DNA from: Streptomyces sp. NBC_01214
GTDB lineage: Bacteria; Actinomycetota; Actinomycetes; Streptomycetales; Streptomycetaceae
Assembly: GCF_026340975.1 (NCBI RefSeq)
Contig: NZ_JAPEOS010000001.1
Location: 3,939,001-4,003,000 of the forward strand
Reading direction: 5' to 3'
DNA: 64,000 bases
Of this stretch, positions 1 to 9,003 are shown in pieces. Each line of letters starts with the position of its first letter. The first letter of the stretch is position 1. The notes beneath the pieces are model-generated. The model searched no databases. It was not told where the DNA came from and saw only the letters and a program-made list of their open reading frames with translations. Both the position numbers and the translations under genes were made by a program.

Positions 1-2
1 TT

Positions 3-3000
3 CTCGTGGACGACGGGTCCACGGACACGAGCGCCGTCATAGCCAAGGCGTTCGCCGCCAAGGACAAGCGCTTCCGCGTCGTGATGCAGGACAATGCGGG
101 CCTCGGTGCGGCCCGCAACGTGGGCGCCCGTCACGCCGACAAGGACAGTGAGTACCTGGCCTTCGTCGACAGTGACGACACGATGCCCGACTACGCCTAC
201 CAGCGTCTCATCGAGGCGCTCGACGAGACGGGTTCGGACTTCGCGGGCGGCAACGTGAAGCGCTTCCGCTCCGTCGGCATGCAGCAGTCCTGGGGACACC
301 GTGCCGCCTTCGCCCGCACCCAGCTGAAGACCCACATCTCGAAGTTCCCGGCGCTGGTCACCGACCGCACCGCGTGGAACAAGGTCTACCGGCGCAGCTT
401 CTGGGACCGGCACGGCTTCCAGTACCCGGAGGGCATCCTCTACGAGGACGCCCCGGTCAGCATCCCCGCGCACTACTTCGCCTCCAGCGTCGACATCATC
501 AGCGACTGCGTCTACCACTGGCGCGTCCGCGAGACCGGCGAGCGCTCGATCACCCAGCGCTCCACCGACCCGATCTCCCTCATCGACCGCGTGAAGTCCG
601 TCCGCCTGGTCCGCGAGTCCCTCAAGGCCAAGCAGGGCGCCAAGTACGCCCGTTACCTGCGCGACTACGACCACAACGTGCTGAGCGAGGAACTCCCGCT
701 CATCTACAAGTACGTCGGCGAGGGCGGCCCCGACTTCCGCGCCGCGTTCGTCAAGGAGGTCGGCGGTCTCGTCCGCGAGATCGGCACCGGCCCCTGGTCC
801 GACCTGACCGTCGCGGACCGGCTCAAGGCGTACCTGGCCGGCGAAGGCCGCGTCGAGGACTTCATCGCGCTCCAGCACCACCAGCGCGACTACAGCTACA
901 GCGTGCCGGTCAAGGGCCTCGCCCGCCCGCAGGCGGATTACCCCTTCCTGCAGGGCCGTCCGCCGGTTCCGGCCAAGATCCTCACCCTCGGTCCGCGCGA
1001 GCGTCGCGTCGTCAGCCGCCTGGAGCAGGCCACCTGGGCCGACGGCAAGCTGCTGCTGCGCGGCTACGCCCTGCCCGGCCACCTCGGTGCGGAGAGCCGC
1101 CTCGGTTCCCGCAAGATGCTGGTCTTCCGCGAGGGCAACAAGCGCAAGCGCTCCGTCGTGAGCACCCGTACCGTCGCCTCCCCGATGGCCACGGTGAAGG
1201 CCCCGCACCTCGCCCTGCGACACGCCGACTGGGCCGGCTTCACGGCCGTCGTCGACCCCTCGATCTTCCAGTCGGGCGGCAAGTGGAACCAGGGCATATG
1301 GACCACGTCCATCGCCGTCACCGGCGCAGGCGGGCTGCACCGCGCCCGCCTGCGCGGCGGGGAGAACGACACCGGCCAGAACCCGCCCCCGCACTGGGTG
1401 GCCCCCGACGTCCGGATCGTCCCGACGGTCTCCGGCGCCCTCACCATCCAGGTGGAGATCGTTCGCGCCCGCGCCCTGGACGTCCACGCCGCGGGTGACG
1501 ACGCCGTCGAGATCGTCGGCGAACTCTCCGCCGAGGCGGTCGGATCCACCGCGCTGCAGGCCGTCCACGTCACCACGGGCACGGTGCTCTCCTTCCCGCT
1601 GGAGAGCGCGGCGTCCGGCGCCGACCGGGCCTCGTTCACCGCCCGCGTCCCGCTGGCCGACCTGGCCGCCGTACCGGACGCCGAGTGCGAGCCCGGCGAG
1701 TGGGCCCCCGAGCCCTGGAGCCTCTCCGCCATCGGTCCCGACGGCACCGAGCACCGCATGGTGCACGACGAGCGCGGTGGATTCGACGGCCTGGTCCTGC
1801 CCCTGCCCGGTGCGGACGGCGGCCGCTCCCTCTTCGCCAAGCGCGGAAACACCGGACACCTGACCCTCTCCGTACAGCCCTCCCCGCCGCTGGTCGACGG
1901 GGTCGCCGCCGAAGACGGCACCCTCACCCTGCGGGGCCGCTTCGTCGCGCCGACCGACGAGCCGTACGAGTTGGTCCTGCACAACGCGAACGGCGTGGAG
2001 TTCAGCTACCCCGTCACCCGCGACGGCGACGCCTTCGAGGCCGTCTTCCGGCCCGTGCTCGCCGAGGCGTACGCCGGCCTCACCACGCTCCCCGAGGGCC
2101 GCTGGTGGCCGACGATGCGGCCGGTCGCCCAGGGCGGGACCACCGCCGGACTGCTCGGTGTCGACCGCGGCGCCCCCGTACAGATGGGCCCCGGGCTGCT
2201 CTTCGCCGGGCCGCACCCGCTCACCGTGCAGGGCCGCCGGATGCGGGTCGAGACCCGCTTCTACGACCGCATGGTGCTGGTCGCCGACCCGCTGATCAGC
2301 CCGCACGACCGCTCCAACTACGCCCAGCGCGTGGCCCGCTTCGAGACCTACCCGGCGCAGCGCGCCCTGCCGGTCAAGGACATCGTCGTCTACGACGCCC
2401 ACCACGGGCAGGGCTCCGGCGACTCGCCGCGCGCCATCCACGAGGAACTGGTGCGCCGAGGCGAGAAGCTGGAGCACCTCTGGCTGGTCCGCGACGGCCA
2501 GACCGAGGTCCCGGAGACCGCCCGCGCCGTGCAGTACAACAGCGTGGAGTCGTGGGAGGTGATGGCCCGCGCCCGCTACTTCGTGACCAACGACACCGTG
2601 CCGGGGCGCTTCGAGCGCCGCGCCGGCCAGGTCGTCGTACAGACCTGGCACGGGACGCCGATCAAGGAGATCGGCCACGACTTCGTCCACGACTACTACA
2701 CGAGCCCGGAGATCCTGGAGGGGCTGGAGCACGACAGCGCCCAGTGGACCCTGCTCGCCTCCCCGAGCTCCTACGCCACGCCCCTCCTCAAGCGCGCCCT
2801 CGGCTACGACGGCGAGGTCATCGAGGCGGGCGCCCCGCGTACGGACGCGCTGGTGCGGCCCGACGCGCAGCGGATCGCAGAGGTCCGCCGCCGGCTCGGC
2901 CTGCCCGAGGGCAAGAAGGTCGTCCTCTACATGCCCACGTGGCGCGAGAACAACGAGGGCTTCTCGGGCGGCTACAAGCTCGATCTGCGGATCGACCTGG

Positions 3001-3473
3001 ACCAGGCCCGCCGTGAGCTGGGCGAGGACCACGTCCTGCTGATCCGTAGCCACCACCACGTGACGGAGCAGGTCCGCGACGGCGTCCGCGACGGATTCGT
3101 CGTCGACGTGTCCCGCTGGCCCGACGCGACCGACCTGCTGCTGGTCGCCGACGTGCTGATCTCGGACTACTCCTCCGCGATGTTCGACTTCGCGCACACC
3201 GACCGGCCGATCCTGCTCTTCACGTACGACCTGGAGCACTACCGCGGCACGCTGCGCGGCTTCAACTTCGACCTGGAGGCGAAGGCCCCGGGACCGCTGC
3301 TCGCGGACTCGGCGAGCCTGATCGAGGCCGTGCGCAACGCGGACGCGGTCGGGGCGGAGTACGCCGGGGCGCGGGCGGCGTTCCGCGCCGAGTTCTGCGA
3401 CCTGGACGAGGGCAACGCCGCCGAGCGCGTCGTCGAGCGCATGCTCGCGATGGGCGCGGAGCCCGCCAAGTAA
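3..3473 (+). CDS. Bifunctional glycosyltransferase family 2 / CDP-glycerol glycerophosphotransferase, 5' truncated by window edge
   Basis: Membrane-associated enzyme of wall teichoic acid or related glycopolymer synthesis: an N-terminal GT-A glycosyltransferase and a C-terminal TagF-like domain that would transfer polyol phosphate from CDP-glycerol. The frame is open to the left edge and begins inside the GT2 motif VDDGSTD, so the true start lies upstream. DSDD (visible residues 55-58) is the metal-binding DxD-type motif. The TagF-like part shows TWHGTPIKEIG near residue 880, YMPTWRE, IRSHHH and SDYSSAMFDF near 1053, all hallmarks of the family. The roughly 500-residue middle is probably beta-rich linker. 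A strong hairpin follows the TAA stop. The polymer made is not deducible from this fragment. Confidence 0.9.
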   Translation, partial: LVDDGSTDTSAVIAKAFAAKDKRFRVVMQDNAGLGAARNVGARHADKDSEYLAFVDSDDTMPDYAYQRLIEALDETGSDFAGGNVKRFRSVGMQQSWGHRAAFARTQLKTHISKFPALVTDRTAWNKVYRRSFWDRHGFQYPEGILYEDAPVSIPAHYFASSVDIISDCVYHWRVRETGERSITQRSTDPISLIDRVKSVRLVRESLKAKQGAKYARYLRDYDHNVLSEELPLIYKYVGEGGPDFRAAFVKEVGGLVREIGTGPWSDLTVADRLKAYLAGEGRVEDFIALQHHQRDYSYSVPVKGLARPQADYPFLQGRPPVPAKILTLGPRERRVVSRLEQATWADGKLLLRGYALPGHLGAESRLGSRKMLVFREGNKRKRSVVSTRTVASPMATVKAPHLALRHADWAGFTAVVDPSIFQSGGKWNQGIWTTSIAVTGAGGLHRARLRGGENDTGQNPPPHWVAPDVRIVPTVSGALTIQVEIVRARALDVHAAGDDAVEIVGELSAEAVGSTALQAVHVTTGTVLSFPLESAASGADRASFTARVPLADLAAVPDAECEPGEWAPEPWSLSAIGPDGTEHRMVHDERGGFDGLVLPLPGADGGRSLFAKRGNTGHLTLSVQPSPPLVDGVAAEDGTLTLRGRFVAPTDEPYELVLHNANGVEFSYPVTRDGDAFEAVFRPVLAEAYAGLTTLPEGRWWPTMRPVAQGGTTAGLLGVDRGAPVQMGPGLLFAGPHPLTVQGRRMRVETRFYDRMVLVADPLISPHDRSNYAQRVARFETYPAQRALPVKDIVVYDAHHGQGSGDSPRAIHEELVRRGEKLEHLWLVRDGQTEVPETARAVQYNSVESWEVMARARYFVTNDTVPGRFERRAGQVVVQTWHGTPIKEIGHDFVHDYYTSPEILEGLEHDSAQWTLLASPSSYATPLLKRALGYDGEVIEAGAPRTDALVRPDAQRIAEVRRRLGLPEGKKVVLYMPTWRENNEGFSGGYKLDLRIDLDQARRELGEDHVLLIRSHHHVTEQVRDGVRDGFVVDVSRWPDATDLLLVADVLISDYSSAMFDFAHTDRPILLFTYDLEHYRGTLRGFNFDLEAKAPGPLLADSASLIEAVRNADAVGAEYAGARAAFRAEFCDLDEGNAAERVVERMLAMGAEPAK

Positions 3474-3503
3474 GCCGAACGGGCGAATTACCGGCTGAAT
3501 GCG

Positions 3504-3548
3504 GACCGGCCCCGGACCCACCGATGAATTTCGGGTCCGGGGCCGGTC
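3504..3548. terminator. Strong intrinsic-type hairpin terminator
   Basis: A perfect 16-bp inverted repeat (left arm 3504-3519, right arm 3533-3548, 13-nt loop) sits 30 nt after the glycerophosphotransferase stop. There is no U-tract, as is usual in high-GC actinomycetes. It ends 50 nt before the VOC gene start, so that gene probably has its own promoter or depends on read-through. Confidence 0.8.
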
Positions 3549-3598
3549 TGTATGTGAGGGACGGTGTCCACCGTCCATCCACCGGCCCGGAGGCAGAA

Positions 3599-4081
3599 AT
3601 GAGCGGCAAGGGATTCACCACGTGTCTGTGGTTCGACGGCAACGCGGAAGCGGCCGCCGACTACTACCTGTCCGTCTTCAAGGACGGCAAGCTCGGCCGG
3701 ATCGGCCGGTACACGGAGGCGGGCCCCGGCCCGGCCGGCTCCGTGATGGTCGTGGAGTTCGAGATCAACGGCCAGCAGTTCATCGGCCTCAACGGCGGCC
3801 CGCAGTTCCCCTTCACCGAGGCGATCTCCTTCCAGATCCGCTGCGCCGACGAGGCGGAGGCGGACTACTACTGGGACGCGCTGACCGGGGACGGTGGCGA
3901 GGAGGGCGTCTGCGGCTGGGTCAAGGACAGGTTCGGCGTGTCCTGGCAGGTCATTCCGCCGGGCGCCATCGACCTGATCGCCGACCCGGACCCCGGGCGG
4001 GCCGCCCGGGCCACCGCCGCCATGATGCAGATGAAGAAGCTGGACGTGGCGGACATGCGCCGGGCGGCGGACGCGGGCTAG
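3599..4081 (+). CDS. VOC-superfamily (PhnB-like glyoxalase/bleomycin-resistance fold) protein
   Basis: A 160-residue single-domain protein with the PhnB-like layout: LWFDGNAEAAADYYLSVF near the N terminus, a central metal-site region, and FGVSWQVIPPG near residue 120. Members of this group bind a metal and act on or sequester small molecules; the substrate here is unknown. ATG 3599 is chosen over the upstream in-frame ATG at 3524 because GGAGG lies 7 nt before it and the family normally begins at this point. The 3524 start would also fall within the terminator hairpin. It is monocistronic and convergent with the sirtuin gene. Confidence 0.85.
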   Translation: MSGKGFTTCLWFDGNAEAAADYYLSVFKDGKLGRIGRYTEAGPGPAGSVMVVEFEINGQQFIGLNGGPQFPFTEAISFQIRCADEAEADYYWDALTGDGGEEGVCGWVKDRFGVSWQVIPPGAIDLIADPDPGRAARATAAMMQMKKLDVADMRRAADAG

Positions 4082-4133
4082 GCCCTGCCGTCAACGTCCC
4101 GTCGGGCCCGCGCCGCCCGGCGGCGCACCTGAT

Positions 4134-4200
4134 CCCCCGGGCTCCGTCCGGGGGACCCCCCGGGTTGCCCCTCGGCCCTGCGGGCCTGGGGAGACCCCGT
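4134..4200. terminator. Clustered hairpins between convergent genes
   Basis: The 178-nt gap between the VOC and sirtuin stops carries a 7-bp stem (4134-4140 with 4148-4154) and then a second GC stem (GGCCC/GGGCC with flanking C4/G4 runs, about 4169-4191). This suits a bidirectional terminator for two tail-to-tail genes. Nothing else is visible in the gap. Confidence 0.5.
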
Positions 4201-4259
4201 GGCACCGGACGCTGCGGGCTCGGCCGACGCCACTGTGACGACAGGACCTAGAACCGGGG

Positions 4260-4988
4260 CTAGGGCGAGGTGAACCTGGCCAGCAGGGCCGGCAGGGCGG
4301 TGCCGATCGGCTCGCGGACGATCTCGTCGGCCAGCGGGTCGTACGGGGTCTCCTCCGCGTTCACGATGATCAGCCGGGCCCCGGCCTCCGCGGCCATCCC
4401 GGCGAGCGACGCGGCGGGCTGCACCTGCAGGGTCGACCCGACGGCGATGAAGACCTGGCACCCCTTGGCCACGGCGATCGCCTGCCCCAGTACCTCGGGG
4501 TCGAGATGCTGGCCGAACATCACGGTCGCCGACTTGAGGATCCCGCCGCACACCAGGCAGGCGGGATCCGGTTCCCCGGCGGCCACCCGGGCCAGCGCCT
4601 CGTCCATGCCCGATCGGGCGTGGCAGGCCGTGCACACCACCGACCGGGCGCTGCCGTGCAGCTCGAACACCTTGCGGTCGGGCATTTTGGCGAGCTGGTG
4701 CAGCCCGTCCACGTTCTGGGTGATCACCCGCACCGGGGTGCCACCGCGCTCCAACTCCGCCACGGCCAGGTGCGCGGCGTTCGGCCGTGCTCCGAGCGCG
4801 CCGATCTCGGCGCGCATCAGCCAGGAGCGGCGCCGGATCTCCGGATCGGCCATGTAGTACGCGTAGGTCACGAGCTTCTCGGCGTCGGGATCCTGCCGCC
4901 ACAGGCCCTGGGGCCCCCGGTAGTCCGGAATTCCGGAGTCGGTCGACATTCCGGCCCCGCTGAACACTGCGACAAGTGGCTTCCCCAT
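4260..4988 (-). CDS. Sir2-family NAD-dependent protein deacylase (sirtuin)
   Basis: A cytoplasmic enzyme that removes acyl groups from lysine using NAD. The 242 residues hold every core motif in order: GAGMSTDSGIPDYRG (11-25), TQNVDGLH (90-97), catalytic His111 in FELHGS, a zinc ribbon with Cys119/Cys122 and Cys144/Cys147, and VGSTLQVQP (183-191). Length is typical of bacterial CobB-like sirtuins. On the coding strand TAGGGT lies six bases before the ATG, so the mRNA is probably leaderless and no Shine-Dalgarno is expected. It is divergent from the small secreted-protein gene. Confidence 0.93.
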   Translation of the reverse strand: MGKPLVAVFSGAGMSTDSGIPDYRGPQGLWRQDPDAEKLVTYAYYMADPEIRRRSWLMRAEIGALGARPNAAHLAVAELERGGTPVRVITQNVDGLHQLAKMPDRKVFELHGSARSVVCTACHARSGMDEALARVAAGEPDPACLVCGGILKSATVMFGQHLDPEVLGQAIAVAKGCQVFIAVGSTLQVQPAASLAGMAAEAGARLIIVNAEETPYDPLADEIVREPIGTALPALLARFTSP

Positions 4989-5140
4989 GCACCGACCCTA
5001 CGTACGGGTACGGGCAGCCCGCGAGCCCATTTCCGCGCACCCGCCGGAGGGTCGTTTCTGCGGTGAATCCCGACCCCCACTGGAGTGAGATCCGGGCCCC
5101 GCCCTCCCGATCCGACGGCCCGGCGGGTACAAGACCGGAC

Positions 5141-5569
5141 ATGATGCTCACGCCGTACCGCCTCGGTGCCCTGCTGCTGCCCCTGCTCGCGCTCCCGATC
5201 ACGCCGTCCGTTCCCGCGTTCGCCGCGCCCGCCGCCGTCGTGGGGAGGGGACACACCGCCGCCCAGATCAGCGAGTTCCTCATCGGCTTCTACGGTGACC
5301 ACGGTCCTTCCGATCAGGACCGGGAGAACCAGGTCTCGCAGATCCTCAAGGAGAGACAGCAGGTCAATGAGGAGGTCGACGTCCTGCTCTGCTCCCAGGA
5401 GGAGCCTCAGGACATCAGCGTCGGCCCGGTCACCGTCGCGAAGATGGCCTCGGTGGGTTGGGCCACCGTGACCACCCACTGGGCCTCCGGCACTACCGAC
5501 ACCTTCACCGCGTACGTACGTCTGGACTCCAACCCCATCCGGCTCGACGACGTGATCTGCGCGGGCTGA
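5141..5569 (+). CDS. Small secreted protein of unknown function
   Basis: 142 residues. The N terminus is a signal peptide: a short polar start, the hydrophobic stretch LGALLLPLLALPITPSV, and an Ala-X-Ala-like cleavage zone near residues 28-31 (PAFAAPA). The mature part is acidic, with a predicted helix (AAQISEFLIGFYGD) and a region rich in Thr and Val (VGWATVTTHWASGTTDTF). Two Cys (LLCSQ and VICAG) could form a disulfide. I do not recognise the family. Two adjacent ATG codons (5141, 5144) make the exact start uncertain; no strong Shine-Dalgarno is visible. Confidence 0.75.
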   Translation: MMLTPYRLGALLLPLLALPITPSVPAFAAPAAVVGRGHTAAQISEFLIGFYGDHGPSDQDRENQVSQILKERQQVNEEVDVLLCSQEEPQDISVGPVTVAKMASVGWATVTTHWASGTTDTFTAYVRLDSNPIRLDDVICAG

Positions 5570-5611
5570 AGTCCGTACGGTGATCGACGGGGCCGCTCAT
5601 AGGGTGGGTGC

Positions 5612-6562
5612 ATGGCTACGACAACCGCGACCACCACCGTCCTCTACTGCCGCGACCCGTTGAACGAGCGCCGGGCCGACGCCCACTTCGCGGCGCAGGC
5701 CCGGCAGTTGCGCGACGCCGGGGGCACCGCCCTGCTCATCGACCACGACGCACTGCTGGCCGGTGACGCCGAACGGGCCGTCGCACGCGTGCCGGAGGGG
5801 ACCGGAGCCGTCTGGTACCGCGGCTGGATGATCCCGTCGGGCCATTACGCCGCACTGGACGCGGCGCTGCGTCGACGCGGTGGCGAGCTGGTCGTCACCC
5901 CGGAGGCGTACCGCAGGGCGCACGAACTCCCCGGCTGGTACGAGTCCTTCGCGGGCCTGACCCCGGTCAGCGGCTGGTTGCCGGCGGTGCCGGGGGCGGT
6001 CCCGGACTCGGAGGGCCTCGCGGCCCTGGTGGCGGGCCTGCCGCCGGGAGCCGGCGTCGTCAAGGACTACGTGAAGTCCCGCAAGCACGAGTGGGACGAG
6101 GCCTGTTACGTGCCCGACCTCGCCGACCGGGCCGCGCTGCACCGCGTGGTCGCCCGCTTCGTCGAACTACAGGGCGAGTTCCTGGCGGGCGGGGTGGTGG
6201 TGCGGGCCTTCGAGCAGTTCGTCACGCCGGAGGCGACGGCCGCGGAGGTACGGGTGTGGTGGCGGGACGGGGTGCCGCGGCTGGTCACCGCCCACCCCGA
6301 CAGCCCGGTCAGCGAGGTCCCGGAACCGGCCCTCGAGTCGGCCCTCGAACCGGTCCGGGCGGCAGTCGAGGCGCTGGGCTGCCCCTTCGTGACCACCGAC
6401 CTCGCGCTGCGCGCGGACGGGGTCTGGCGCGTCGTCGAAGTGGGGGACGGGCAGGTCAGCGACCTCCACCGGGAGGCCGATCAGGCCGCGTTCGTCCGCC
6501 TTCTGACGGCTCATGAGGCACCCCTGCGCACACCGGCCCCATCTGGTACAACACCGGCATGA
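5612..6562 (+). CDS. ATP-grasp domain protein (DUF4343-like)
   Basis: 316 residues resembling the small ATP-grasp group once called DUF4343, whose members are presumed ATP-dependent carboxylate-amine or phosphate ligases. Visible features are VVKDYVKSRKHEWDEACYV (the nucleotide-binding Lys region, about 151-169), GGVVVRAFEQF, and the C-terminal WRVVEVGDGQVSDL (about 275-289), which matches the metal-binding end of the grasp. The substrate is unknown. ATG 5612 follows a purine-rich AGGGTGGG. Its stop overlaps the next ATG by 4 nt (ATGA), so the GNAT gene is translationally coupled and may act on the same substrate. Confidence 0.8.
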   Translation: MATTTATTTVLYCRDPLNERRADAHFAAQARQLRDAGGTALLIDHDALLAGDAERAVARVPEGTGAVWYRGWMIPSGHYAALDAALRRRGGELVVTPEAYRRAHELPGWYESFAGLTPVSGWLPAVPGAVPDSEGLAALVAGLPPGAGVVKDYVKSRKHEWDEACYVPDLADRAALHRVVARFVELQGEFLAGGVVVRAFEQFVTPEATAAEVRVWWRDGVPRLVTAHPDSPVSEVPEPALESALEPVRAAVEALGCPFVTTDLALRADGVWRVVEVGDGQVSDLHREADQAAFVRLLTAHEAPLRTPAPSGTTPA

Positions 6563-7401
6563 CGGGATTCGAGATCGTCGGTGCGAGCGCCGCCGACATG
6601 AGGCTGATCCGCGACTGGGCCGACGAGGAGGGCTGGAACCCGGGGGACTCGGACCGGTTCGCCTTCGCGGTCGCCGACCCGGAGGGGTTCCTCGTCGGGC
6701 GGCTGGACGGCGAGCCGGTGGCCTGCATCTCCGCCGTGCGGTACGGCGCGGGCTTCGGCTTCATCGGCTTCTACATCGCCCGGCCGGCCGTCCGCGGCCA
6801 GGGGTACGGCATCCGGCTGTGGCGCGCCGGGATGGAACGGCTCGACGGGCGGCTCGTGGGCTTGGACGGGGTCGTCGACCAGCAGGCCAACTACCGTAAA
6901 TCGGGCTTCCGTCCGGCCTGGAACAACTTCCGCTACGAAGGTGCCCCACAGGGGGGCGAGGACGGCGCGGTCGAGGTCGTGGACGCGGGCACCCTGCCCT
7001 TCGGCCGGCTCGCCGCCTACGACCGGCGGTTCTTCCCCGCGCCGCGGGACGCCTTCCTGTCCGCCTGGACCGGGCTGCCCGGCCGCACCGCCCTGGCCGC
7101 CGTCCGGGACGGCCACATCGAGGGTCTCGGCGTGATCCGCCCCTCCAGCGCCGCCCACCGGATCGGCCCGCTCTATGCGGCCACCCCGGCGGTGGCGGCC
7201 TCCCTGCTGCGGGAGTTGGCCCGGCACGCCCCCGACGGGGTGGTGTCCGTGGACGTACCGGACGCCAACCCGGCGGCCGCCGCGCTCTTCGAACGCCTCG
7301 GCCTGGCCCCGGCCTTCGAGACCGCCCGGATGTACACCGGCCCGGCGCCGGACCTCGCCCTCTCGGAGCTCTTCGGGGTGACCAGCCTCGAACTGGGATG
7401 A
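6559..7401 (+). CDS. GNAT acetyltransferase, two-domain type
   Basis: 280 residues with a full N-terminal GNAT fold: RLIRDWADEEGWNPGDSD, the strand region FGFIGFYIARPAVR, and the acetyl-CoA loop RGQGYGIRLW (about 76-85). A second, weaker acetyltransferase-like half follows (LAAVRDGHIEGLGVIRPS and a final ALFERLGLAPAFETARMY). This arrangement matches GNAT proteins with an Acetyltransf_18-like C-terminal domain. The ATGA overlap with the ATP-grasp gene indicates an operon of two. A hairpin follows the stop. Confidence 0.85.
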   Translation: MTGFEIVGASAADMRLIRDWADEEGWNPGDSDRFAFAVADPEGFLVGRLDGEPVACISAVRYGAGFGFIGFYIARPAVRGQGYGIRLWRAGMERLDGRLVGLDGVVDQQANYRKSGFRPAWNNFRYEGAPQGGEDGAVEVVDAGTLPFGRLAAYDRRFFPAPRDAFLSAWTGLPGRTALAAVRDGHIEGLGVIRPSSAAHRIGPLYAATPAVAASLLRELARHAPDGVVSVDVPDANPAAAALFERLGLAPAFETARMYTGPAPDLALSELFGVTSLELG

Positions 7402-7445
7402 GGATCCGGTGCTGTTGACGGCATTGGCGGGGACCCCTGCGAGTC

Positions 7446-7480
7446 GGGCCGGACGGCGGTCGCACGGCGCCGCCCGGCCC
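7446..7480. terminator. Imperfect hairpin between convergent genes
   Basis: A 12-pair stem with one mismatch (left arm 7446-7458, right arm 7468-7480) lies between the stops of the GNAT gene (+) and the SSI gene (-). It would terminate both. Confidence 0.5.
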
Positions 7481-7495
7481 ACCGCTCCACGAGGG

Positions 7496-7939
7496 TCAGA
7501 TGCCGAACAGCGCGCCGGAGGTGTTCCGCAGGCCGCACGGATTGGCGAAGGTGTACGAGTAGCTGAGCCGACGGCCCTGCCACACGCCGACGGCCGCCAC
7601 CGTCACCGGGTTCCACTCCCTGGTACAGACGGCGCCGGCGGCCGGTGCGGCCAGCGGGTCGAGCCGTGAGCCGTTCGCACGTAACTCGGCGCAGGCCGCG
7701 GCCGGGTTCGGGTGCGTCCCGCCGGGCGCCGGCGCGCAGACGAGGGTCACCGCGCGCAGGACCGTGCCCTTCTTGGCATCGGGCCCGGCCGTCACGCTGA
7801 GCACCAGCGCGGACGGCGCGTACAGGCTCTCCGTACCGGTCGGTGCGGCTCCGGCCGTACCCGGCCAGGCCAGCGCGGTGAGCGCGGTGAGCGCCATGGC
7901 GGCGGAACCGAGCCCGAGACCCCTTGCGATGGACCGCAT
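7496..7939 (-). CDS. Subtilisin inhibitor-like (SSI family) secreted protease inhibitor
   Basis: A 147-residue secreted inhibitor of serine proteases. The signal peptide ends near residues 29-32 (GTAGAAP). The mature start ESLYAPSALVLSVT matches the SSI family closely. The four disulfide cysteines, Cys68/Cys83 and Cys105/Cys135, keep the family spacing of 15 and 30 residues. In the reactive loop VCTREWNP the P1 position, two residues after Cys105, is Arg107. The classic S. albogriseolus inhibitor has Met there, so this one should prefer trypsin-like proteases. ATG 7939 is chosen because AAGGGAG precedes it and the signal peptide begins there. Confidence 0.95.
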   Translation of the reverse strand: MRSIARGLGLGSAAMALTALTALAWPGTAGAAPTGTESLYAPSALVLSVTAGPDAKKGTVLRAVTLVCAPAPGGTHPNPAAACAELRANGSRLDPLAAPAAGAVCTREWNPVTVAAVGVWQGRRLSYSYTFANPCGLRNTSGALFGI

Positions 7940-8265
7940 TTCGAACACTCCCTTGGGTTGGTGTTTCGGATAGCGGACGCAGTCTTGCCGACCCGAGCCG
8001 GGAACGCCCGTTCGGACCCCCATTTTCCGTCACCCATCGTGTACGAATGATTGCAGACAGCAGCCGTGCGAGCGGGCTGACCTGTGCGGGAGCGGACCGC
8101 CGAATCGGCCGAACACCGACCGGGACACCTCCCCGAAACCTCCCGCACCACGCCTGTGATCTGCCCTGAGGGGCCTGGACCCCCTCCGGGGGTAGGGCCG
8201 GCCCCACCCCGGGGACACGGCCTGGGCCCGCTGTGCCGCGCCGTCCGCGACGGTTGGCTGGAGCC
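7940..8265. other. Divergent intergenic region between SSI and ABC transporter genes
   Basis: 326 nt holding the two 5' regions. The SSI side has a lower-GC patch (about 7960-8055). The exporter side has GC stems near 8175-8215, such as CCCCCT/CCGGGGG, likely in the 5' leader. I see no convincing -35/-10 pair and no ORF I trust. Confidence 0.4.
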
Positions 8266-9003
8266 ATGGAAAACGACGCGATCCAACTCAAGGACGTCAC
8301 CCGGGTCTTCGGCTCGGGCGACCGGGCGGTCACCGCCCTCGACCGGGTCTCCCTCGACGTCCCCCGGGGCACCTTCACCGCCGTCATGGGCCCCTCCGGC
8401 TCCGGCAAGTCCACCCTGCTGCAATGCGCGGCAGGACTCGACCGGCCCACGTCCGGCCGTGTGAGCGTGGGCGGCACCGAACTCGGCGGGCTCGGCGAGA
8501 CCCGGCTGACCCTGCTGCGCCGCGACCGCATCGGCTTCGTCTTCCAGGCCTTCAACCTGCTGCCCGCCCTGACCGCCGAACAGAACGTCGCCCTGCCGCT
8601 GCGGCTGGCCGGCCGCCGCCCCGCCAGGGCCGAGGTCCGCGAGGCCCTGGCCCGGGTGGGCCTCGGCGACCGGGCCCGGCACCGGCCCGCGCAACTGTCC
8701 GGCGGGCAGCAGCAGCGCGTGGCCCTGGCCCGCGCCCTGATCACCCGCCCCGAGGTGCTCTTCGGCGACGAACCCACCGGCGCCCTGGACTCGCAGACCG
8801 GCCGCGGGGTGCTCACCCTGCTCCGGGCCATGGTCGACACCGAACGCCAGACCGTCGTCATGGTCACCCACGACCCCGTGGCCGCCTCCTACGCGGACCG
8901 CGTGGTCTTCCTCGCCGACGGCCGGGTGAACGGTGAACTCCGGGGCGCACGCGCCCAGGACATCGCCGCCCGCATGACCGCGCTGGAGGGAGCACCGTGC
9001 TGA
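8266..9003 (+). CDS. ABC transporter ATP-binding protein (MacB/LolD type)
   Basis: A 245-residue ATPase that powers the FtsX-type permease encoded next. It has Walker A GPSGSGKST (about 44-52), the Q-loop in FVFQAFNLLP, signature LSGGQQQR, Walker B VLFGDEPTGALD and the switch His in VMVTHDP. The FQ-FNLLP and DEPTGALD signatures are typical of the MacB/LolD/FtsE branch. ATG 8266 has GGAG only a few bases upstream; the in-frame ATG at 8233 would add residues not seen in the family. The stop overlaps the permease GTG by 7 nt, so the two are coupled. Confidence 0.95.
   Translation: MENDAIQLKDVTRVFGSGDRAVTALDRVSLDVPRGTFTAVMGPSGSGKSTLLQCAAGLDRPTSGRVSVGGTELGGLGETRLTLLRRDRIGFVFQAFNLLPALTAEQNVALPLRLAGRRPARAEVREALARVGLGDRARHRPAQLSGGQQQRVALARALITRPEVLFGDEPTGALDSQTGRGVLTLLRAMVDTERQTVVMVTHDPVAASYADRVVFLADGRVNGELRGARAQDIAARMTALEGAPC

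Noticed and set aside
1064..1984. Long minus-strand ORF inside the glycerophosphotransferase gene
   Set aside because: Arg/Ser/Pro-rich shadow of a real gene with all expected motifs on the plus strand; high GC keeps antisense frames open.
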